From the NCBI GenBank assembly GCA_964503455.1, contig CAZCZR010000059.1, positions 1 through 11,099 on the forward strand: 11,099 bases of DNA, written 5' to 3'. The notes beneath the pieces were generated by a model that saw only the letters and a program-made list of their open reading frames with translations, searched no databases and was not told the origin of the DNA. Positions 6,753-11,099 of this stretch are shown piece after piece. This DNA comes from CAZCZR01 sp964503455. GTDB taxonomy: Bacteria; Bacillota; Clostridia; UBA1381. Every line of letters starts with the position of its first letter. Position 1 is the stretch's first letter. A program made the position numbers and the translations under genes.

Positions 6753-8291
6753 TTATTCAGCAGCTGTGAGTGTGTAACCCATGTACTTCTCATATGCGTT
6801 TGTAAGAGCAAGCTGCTTGTCATCCGCTGAGCTATAGTCTATGGTGTCGATGTACTTGGCGTTGTTGTAAATAGTATTCGCCGCATTGACAACCGCGCTG
6901 TAAATAGCGTCAGCCTGTGTTGTGCCTGTCGAAGCTACCGCGTCGCTAAGAACGTCGTTGTAGTAGTTTCTTGCCCACTTTGTATACTCAGCTTTTCTTG
7001 TAGCGTCAGCAAACAGTGTTTCCGCTGATTCCTCTGCGCCTTCAAGTGTGCCGATAATCTTCTCGCCTGCTGTGTAAACAGCGTCTGTTATTATAGCAAG
7101 GTTCAGAGCAGCTGCCGTAGCCTTGTCATCCGTGCCCTCAAGAGCGCCGTTGTTTACAGCTTCCGCAAATGCGTCGTTTATAATCGGAACGTATACCTTG
7201 TAAGCTTCGTTAAGTTCGGTTGTGTTGAGCTTCTCCGAGCTGTCTGCGCCCGCCTTTACGGTTGTGTTGTAGTATTCAGCAACAGCCGCAATGTCAAGAC
7301 TTGAGCTTGCTTCGGGGATTACTATTTCCTGTGCTACAGGCTCTGCATCCTCGGGAGCGGGTGTAGCCAACGGAAGTGTAGCCGTTGTACCGCTGATAAC
7401 ATCATTTACAGCTGACTCCTCAATTGTTTCAACAGCCTTAGCTGCTTCGGGAGCGTCTGAGGATGTTATAGGAGCAAGTGTCGGAGCTGCTGTAGGCTCG
7501 GGAGCCGTTGTCGGAGCAGTTGTCGGCTTAGCGGTAGCCTTTGAACTCGTACCGCCGCTTGAACCGCCTGAGCTGCCTGCAGAAGCTGTACCAAGGCTGC
7601 CGCCGCTTGTCGAAACGTTACCTGTTGTACCTGTTGTACCGGTTGAAACAGTTGTTGTTATCGGAGCGGTTGTTGACTTTACGAGCTTTTGGTCAGCATT
7701 CATCAGAAGAACAGCGATTTCCGCTCTTGTGATGTTAGCCTTAGGCTTGAAGGTGCCGTCATCGTATCCGCTGATAACGCCTTCAGCAACAAGCTTGTTT
7801 ATTACCTCGGTTGCCCAGATGCTGATGTCATCCTTATCGGAGAAGGTAAGAACGTCTGTATCCGTGGGAGCGAGACCTGCCGCTCTGTAAAGGATCATGC
7901 ACGCTTCTTCTCTTGTTATGTAATCATCAGGTCTGTAAGTACCGTTGTCATCGCCTGTGATATAACCGGCTGCAACGCCTCTGCTCATGTAATCCGAATA
8001 CCACGCATCCGAAGGAACGTCAAGCAGTGTTTTCTGTGTAAGAGCTACCGGCTTTTCTTTGTTTACAAGAACTGTAACATACTCGGCTCTTGTAATATTA
8101 TCAGCCGGACGGAACGTACCGTCCGAATCGCCGTTCATCCAGCCCTTGTTGCTTACGTAATCAACGTAAGTCTTGTACCAGCTGTCGTCAGCAACATCCG
8201 AGTATGAGGCTGCGAAAACAGAAAGTCCCGAAGCCAATATCGACGCGGCAAGCGACAATGATACAAAAATAGATTTCTTTGTTCTTTTCAT
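6753..8291 (-). CDS. Secreted protein with three canonical SLH domains and helical C-terminal domain
   Basis: A 512-residue protein. The ATG is supported by GGAGG (8299-8303), seven bases upstream. A signal peptide spans about residues 1-28 (MKRTKK, hydrophobic core, VFAA). Three SLH domains follow at about 29-80, 88-140 and 147-197. Each has the anchoring motif intact or nearly so: TRAE (67-70), TREE (126-129) and TRAE (188-191). Residues about 203-335 are a low-complexity Ser/Thr/Gly linker, then Thr-Ala-Pro repeats, typical of a wall-spanning spacer and possible glycosylation sites. Residues about 336-512 are Ala-rich, predicted helical and unlike any domain I recognise. The protein should sit on the wall polymer and display the helical domain. 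Its perfect consensus promoter suggests very high expression, so it may be a major surface protein. It converges with the 856-residue SLH gene. Confidence 0.88.
   Translation of the reverse strand: MKRTKKSIFVSLSLAASILASGLSVFAASYSDVADDSWYKTYVDYVSNKGWMNGDSDGTFRPADNITRAEYVTVLVNKEKPVALTQKTLLDVPSDAWYSDYMSRGVAAGYITGDDNGTYRPDDYITREEACMILYRAAGLAPTDTDVLTFSDKDDISIWATEVINKLVAEGVISGYDDGTFKPKANITRAEIAVLLMNADQKLVKSTTAPITTTVSTGTTGTTGNVSTSGGSLGTASAGSSGGSSGGTSSKATAKPTTAPTTAPEPTAAPTLAPITSSDAPEAAKAVETIEESAVNDVISGTTATLPLATPAPEDAEPVAQEIVIPEASSSLDIAAVAEYYNTTVKAGADSSEKLNTTELNEAYKVYVPIINDAFAEAVNNGALEGTDDKATAAALNLAIITDAVYTAGEKIIGTLEGAEESAETLFADATRKAEYTKWARNYYNDVLSDAVASTGTTQADAIYSAVVNAANTIYNNAKYIDTIDYSSADDKQLALTNAYEKYMGYTLTAAE
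7287..7685 (-). repeat. Low-complexity linker coding region with short tandem repeats
   Basis: This stretch encodes the Ser/Thr/Gly/Pro/Ala linker of the SLH protein. It contains a perfect nine-base tandem duplication, CCTGTTGTA at 7621-7629 and 7630-7638 (plus-strand reading), with a diverged third copy after it. Because the unit is a multiple of three, slippage would change linker length without a frameshift. Confidence 0.6.
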
Positions 8292-8372
8292 TGTGTTACC
8301 TCCTATACACCTTTTTCAATTCATTCAAAAAAGAAACAAATTAAAAATTCAATGTAATTTTCTTCTCTATCT

Positions 8373-8401
8373 ATTATAATCTTTATATCACGATTTGTCA
8401 A
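8373..8401 (-). promoter_or_regulatory. Perfect-consensus sigma-70 promoter of the 512-residue SLH gene
   Basis: On the minus strand, TTGACA (8396-8401) and TATAAT (8373-8378) are separated by exactly 17 bases, matching the consensus at all twelve positions. Transcription would begin near 8366, giving a leader of about 75 nt that is AT-rich with no evident structure. Confidence 0.9.
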
Positions 8402-8553
8402 GGCTTTTACTAAATTTTTTTTTCAATTGGGTTATTTTTTTAAAAATATAGAGGTTTTTAACATAAATTTTTAAAAAAGCAAGGTAAAAATATGAACAAT
8501 TTTTAAATATTCTTCCAAAAAGGAAAAAAAGTCTTTTCTTTATCGCGTTTTTG
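8402..8553. other. AT-rich intergenic stretch with UP-element-like A-tracts
   Basis: No credible gene is seen. Immediately upstream of the perfect SLH promoter, the minus strand shows AAAA (8405-8408) and a run of nine A (8415-8423), positioned like an UP element that contacts the RNA polymerase alpha subunits. The rest, to about 8530, is runs of A and T separating the two divergent transcription units. No CtsR or HrcA (CIRCE) operator was recognised. Confidence 0.5.
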
Positions 8554-8562
8554 TGGTATACT
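8554..8562 (+). promoter_or_regulatory. Extended -10 promoter of the clpE-like gene
   Basis: TGGTATACT is an extended -10 element (TGn followed by TATACT, five of six matches). The -35 position 17 bases upstream reads TTTTCT (8534-8539), which is poor, as is usual for extended -10 promoters. The start would be near 8569, giving a leader of about 63 nt. Confidence 0.55.
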
Positions 8563-8591
8563 GAATGAGAATCTATGTATACGGTATGGGA

Positions 8592-8629
8592 ATCCGGATA
8601 AAGGAAGCGATCCGGAAAACGGAGGATCG
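8592..8629 (+). promoter_or_regulatory. clpE-like leader: direct repeat and two competing hairpins
   Basis: ATCCGGATAAAGGA (8592-8605) is repeated as ATCCGGAAAACGGA (8610-8623), 12 of 14 identical, 18 bases apart. TCCGGAT (8593-8599) can pair with ATCCGGA (8610-8616). Alternatively CGATCC (8608-8613) can pair with GGATCG (8624-8629), which would cover the end of the GGAGG ribosome site (8621-8625). The two hairpins share bases and cannot form together. This could be a repressor site or a translational switch; the function is unproven. Confidence 0.4.
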
Positions 8630-8631
8630 AT

Positions 8632-10965
8632 ATGGAAATGTGTGCAAAGTGCGGGATCAATCCCGCGGTTGTATTTATAACAAAGATAGAAAACAACAAG
8701 ACCACGGCGGAGGGCCTGTGTCTTTCATGCGCGAAGAAAATGGGGGTTCAGCCCATAAACAATATGCTCGAATCCATGGGCATAGGCGATGAGGAGGTGG
8801 AAAGCCTCACCTCGCAGATGCGCGGCATGATGGATGAGATGCAGGAGCTTTCCGACAGCGGCGAAGCCGAGGATTTTTTGGAGGCGCTTAACGATGAGGA
8901 AGGCGGCGCGCCGGCAGCGCCGCTGGGATTTTTAAAGAATATGTTCGGCAAAAACCCCGCCGGCCCCGCAGGAGCCGCAGGCCCCTCGAAGGAGGGCGCC
9001 TCAAAGGGCGGCGCCGCGGGCGAAAGACGCTCCGCGCCGAAGCGTCCCGGCAAAAAATCAATGCTCGACACCTACGGCATCGACCTTACGGCGAAAGCCG
9101 CTCTCGGTCAGATAGACAGGGTGATAAACCGCGACAAGGAGATAAACCGCGTCATCGAAATCCTCAACCGCCGCCAGAAGAACAATCCTGTGCTTTTGGG
9201 CGAGCCGGGCGTCGGCAAGACGGCGATAGCCGAGGGCCTTGCGCGGCAGATATTCACGCGGCAGGTGCCGCCGAAGCTGTTCGGATACAGGGTATACCTT
9301 ATCGACTTTACGGCGATGGTTGCGGGAACGCAGTTCAGGGGACAGTTCGAGGCGAGGCTGAAAAGCCTTTTAAAGGAAGCCGAGGACATGGGAAACGTCA
9401 TACTTGTGATCGACGAGATCCACAATATCGTCGCCGCCGGAGACGCCGAGGGCGCGATGAGCGCGGGCAATATCTTAAAACCCGCCCTTGCCAGAGGCGA
9501 GATACAGATAATCGGCGCGACCACCTTAAACGAGTACCGCAAGTTTATCGAAAAGGACACGGCTTTGGAGCGCCGCTTCCAGCCTGTCATAGTTGACGAG
9601 CCTTCCGTGGAGGACAGCATTGAGATACTCAAGGGCGTCAAGGAGTATTACGAGAAGCATCACACGGTGAAAATATCCGATGATATTGTCGAAAAGGCGG
9701 TACGTCTTTCGGAGAGGTATATCACGGACAGATTCCTGCCCGACAAGGCGATAGACGTGATAGACGAGGCAGGCTCGAAGGTAAACCTGCGCAACAAGGC
9801 TCTTTACGAGGCAAAGGAGCTTGAGAACCGGCTTGAGGAAAACACAAGCAAGCTTGATCGGGCGACGGAAACGCAGGATTACGAGGAAGTCGCGCGTTTA
9901 AAGACCGAGGAATACCGTCTGCGCGAGAAGTATGCGCAGGCAATGGAGGAGGCGTCGAAGGCGGAGATCACCGTTGACGATCTGGCGGAGGTAATAGAGA
10001 GCTGGACGAAAATACCCGTTCACAGGCTGACCGAGAGCGAAACGGAAAAGCTTTTGTCGCTTGAAGAGCGCATACACAAGCGCGTTATAGGTCAGGACGA
10101 GGCGGTGTCCGCCGTGGCGAGAGCTATCCGCCGGGGCAGAGCCGATATAAATATAAAGAAGCGTCCCGTTTCGTTCATATTCGCCGGCCCCACCGGAGTG
10201 GGAAAAACGGAGCTTGTAAAAACCATAGCCGAGATCATGTTCGACAGCGAGGAAGCGCTTATACGCATAGATATGTCGGAATACATGGAGAAGCACTCGG
10301 TGTCGAAGCTTATCGGTTCGCCTCCGGGATATGTCGGCTATGACGATGCCGGTCAGCTGACGGAAAAGGTGCGCAGGAAGCCGTATTCGGTGATACTTTT
10401 GGACGAGATCGAAAAGGCTCATCCTGAGGTGTTCAATCTGTTTTTGCAGATACTCGACGACGGACGCGTAGCCGACAGCCACGGCAAGATAGTGAATTTT
10501 GAAAATACTATCATTATAATGACTACGAACGCGGGTTCGGAATTTAAGGCAAACGGCATGGGATTCGGCGGCAGCGATGAAATCGCCCTGGCGGATAATG
10601 TGAAAACGAGCCTGAAGCAGTATTTCCGGCCGGAGTTTTTAAACAGGATTGATGAGGTTGTGACCTTCAAGCCGCTGACAAAGCCGGAGCTTCGCGAGAT
10701 AGTATCGCTTCTGCTTGGCGACATCACCGACAAGCTCGCCGAAAAGAAGGCGGCCTTCACAGTGACGGACGCGGCGAAGGATGTTATACTCGAACAGGGC
10801 TACGACGTCAAAAACGGCGCGCGTCCTTTAAAGAGAGCCATACAGCGTCTTGTGGAGGACGATCTGGCGCAGCTGTCGCTGAAGGGAATGATACATCCCG
10901 GCTGCGTCGTTGCGGCGGACGCCGCGGAGGATAAAAAGAGCATAGTCATACGCGTAGCGGGATAA
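8632..10965 (+). CDS. clpE: ClpE-like AAA+ ATP-dependent unfoldase with N-terminal zinc finger
   Basis: A 777-residue protein. The ATG lies six bases after GGAGG (8621-8625). Such HSP100 proteins unfold damaged proteins and feed them to ClpP in the cytoplasm. The N-terminus has a four-cysteine zinc finger (C4, C7, C30, C33) instead of the Clp_N repeats of ClpC, as in ClpE. An Ala/Gly/Pro linker (about 91-145) follows. The first AAA+ domain has Walker A GEPGVGKT (190-197), Walker B VILVIDE (256-262) and ERR (313-315). A UVR-like middle segment containing DYEEVARLK lies at about 408-434. The second AAA+ domain has GPTGVGKT (519-526), VILLDE (587-592) and GARPLKR (729-735). The MGF tripeptide (643-645) fits the ClpP-docking loop. 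All ATPase motifs look intact. It is somewhat longer than ClpE of Bacillus (about 700 residues), apparently mainly through the linker. No ctsR, mcsA, mcsB or clpP lies beside it. ClpC-type is the alternative name. Confidence 0.92.
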   Translation: MEMCAKCGINPAVVFITKIENNKTTAEGLCLSCAKKMGVQPINNMLESMGIGDEEVESLTSQMRGMMDEMQELSDSGEAEDFLEALNDEEGGAPAAPLGFLKNMFGKNPAGPAGAAGPSKEGASKGGAAGERRSAPKRPGKKSMLDTYGIDLTAKAALGQIDRVINRDKEINRVIEILNRRQKNNPVLLGEPGVGKTAIAEGLARQIFTRQVPPKLFGYRVYLIDFTAMVAGTQFRGQFEARLKSLLKEAEDMGNVILVIDEIHNIVAAGDAEGAMSAGNILKPALARGEIQIIGATTLNEYRKFIEKDTALERRFQPVIVDEPSVEDSIEILKGVKEYYEKHHTVKISDDIVEKAVRLSERYITDRFLPDKAIDVIDEAGSKVNLRNKALYEAKELENRLEENTSKLDRATETQDYEEVARLKTEEYRLREKYAQAMEEASKAEITVDDLAEVIESWTKIPVHRLTESETEKLLSLEERIHKRVIGQDEAVSAVARAIRRGRADINIKKRPVSFIFAGPTGVGKTELVKTIAEIMFDSEEALIRIDMSEYMEKHSVSKLIGSPPGYVGYDDAGQLTEKVRRKPYSVILLDEIEKAHPEVFNLFLQILDDGRVADSHGKIVNFENTIIIMTTNAGSEFKANGMGFGGSDEIALADNVKTSLKQYFRPEFLNRIDEVVTFKPLTKPELREIVSLLLGDITDKLAEKKAAFTVTDAAKDVILEQGYDVKNGARPLKRAIQRLVEDDLAQLSLKGMIHPGCVVAADAAEDKKSIVIRVAG

Positions 10966-11024
10966 AAACCGCCTCACGGCAAAACAGCTTCATTATTAAA
11001 TAAACGGAAATTAAACAAACGGAA

Positions 11025-11064
11025 AAGCCGTCTTGTATCTGCGGGTACGGGGCGGCTTGTTTTT
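11025..11064 (+). terminator. Terminator of the clpE-like gene
   Basis: Bases 11025-11039 (AAGCCGTCTTGTATC) can pair with 11044-11058 over 15 base pairs including several G-U pairs, closing on a four-base TGCG loop. GTTTTT (11059-11064) follows. It lies 59 bases after the stop codon. The opposite strand lacks a T-run, so it works in the plus direction. Confidence 0.82.
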
Positions 11065-11098
11065 GCGCGTTTTTATTGGGCGCAAGCCGCAATAAAAA
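11052..11098 (+). other. Second inverted repeat overlapping the terminator, at window edge
   Basis: TTTTTATTG (11070-11078) pairs with CAATAAAAA (11090-11098). Inside it, GGC (11079-11081) and GCC (11086-11088) close a GCAA tetraloop with G11089 bulged. In addition GCGGCTT (11052-11058), the 3' arm of the preceding terminator, is complementary to AAGCCGC (11084-11090), so an alternative fold exists. The window ends here, so the element may be incomplete. Confidence 0.4.
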
Positions 11099-11099
11099 A

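Noticed and set aside
7291..7890. A 199-codon plus-strand open frame rich in Val, Ala, Ser and Gly
   Set aside because: It is the antisense shadow of the low-complexity linker and third SLH domain of the 512-residue SLH protein.
8482..8498. Possible CtsR operator GGTAAAAATATGAACAA
   Set aside because: Only the first half resembles the RGTCAAA heptad and the second half does not match; AT-rich DNA gives such hits by chance.
8388..8705. A 105-codon minus-strand open frame across the AT-rich gap and the start of the clpE-like gene
   Set aside because: Composition is Lys/Phe/Ile/Ser-rich, as expected from AT-rich spacer DNA. It runs through the clpE-like promoter and start and overlaps the -10/-35 of the SLH promoter, with no good ribosome site evident.
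9108..9641. A 177-codon minus-strand open frame inside the clpE-like gene
   Set aside because: It lies opposite the highly conserved first AAA+ domain; its sequence is the complement of coding DNA.
1..11099. Defence system, mobile element, CRISPR array or tRNA/rRNA
   Set aside because: No transposase, integrase, nuclease, regular repeat-spacer pattern, terminal inverted repeats or RNA-gene signature could be seen on either strand.

Overview
This window looks like chromosomal DNA from a Gram-positive, anaerobic Clostridia-type bacterium, possibly a gut or rumen relative of Oscillospirales or Monoglobus. That placement is inference. It rests on two S-layer-homology (SLH) proteins, a zinc-finger ClpE-type unfoldase, a plant-cell-wall glycosidase, strong GGAGG ribosome sites, moderately GC-rich genes with frequent ATA codons, and very AT-rich gaps.

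There are five genes on alternating strands, each apparently transcribed alone. (1) 90-1616 (+): a Ppx/GppA-family protein with a C-terminal HD-like domain. Several key motif residues look replaced, so it may be a pseudoenzyme. It ends at a clear terminator (1652-1689). (2) 1708-3708 (-): a compact GH115-family (xylan alpha-1,2-glucuronidase-type) protein without a signal peptide, with a near-consensus promoter at 3752-3780. (3) 4083-6653 (+): a large secreted SLH protein with a beta-rich C-terminal region, preceded by a promoter and a leader that can fold into a possible pseudoknot. (4) 6753-8291 (-): a second secreted SLH protein with three canonical SLH repeats, a Ser/Thr/Gly/Pro linker and a helical C-terminal domain. 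Its promoter matches the consensus TTGACA-17-TATAAT exactly and has A-tracts upstream. (5) 8632-10965 (+): a ClpE-like AAA+ unfoldase with an N-terminal four-cysteine zinc finger, followed by a strong terminator.

The two SLH genes converge on a shared hairpin (6705-6740). They probably both supply the cell envelope: one anchored by canonical SLH motifs, the other with degenerate motifs. The GH115-like protein appears cytoplasmic and probably acts on imported xylan fragments or related uronides. The ClpE-like protein is a stress or quality-control unfoldase. Nothing ties the five genes into one pathway.

I see no tRNA, rRNA, CRISPR array, insertion sequence, phage gene or recognisable defence system. 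The points most worth checking are the degenerate Ppx/GppA protein, the active-site substitutions in the small GH115-like protein, the contrasting SLH anchors, and the structured leaders of the large SLH gene and the clpE-like gene.
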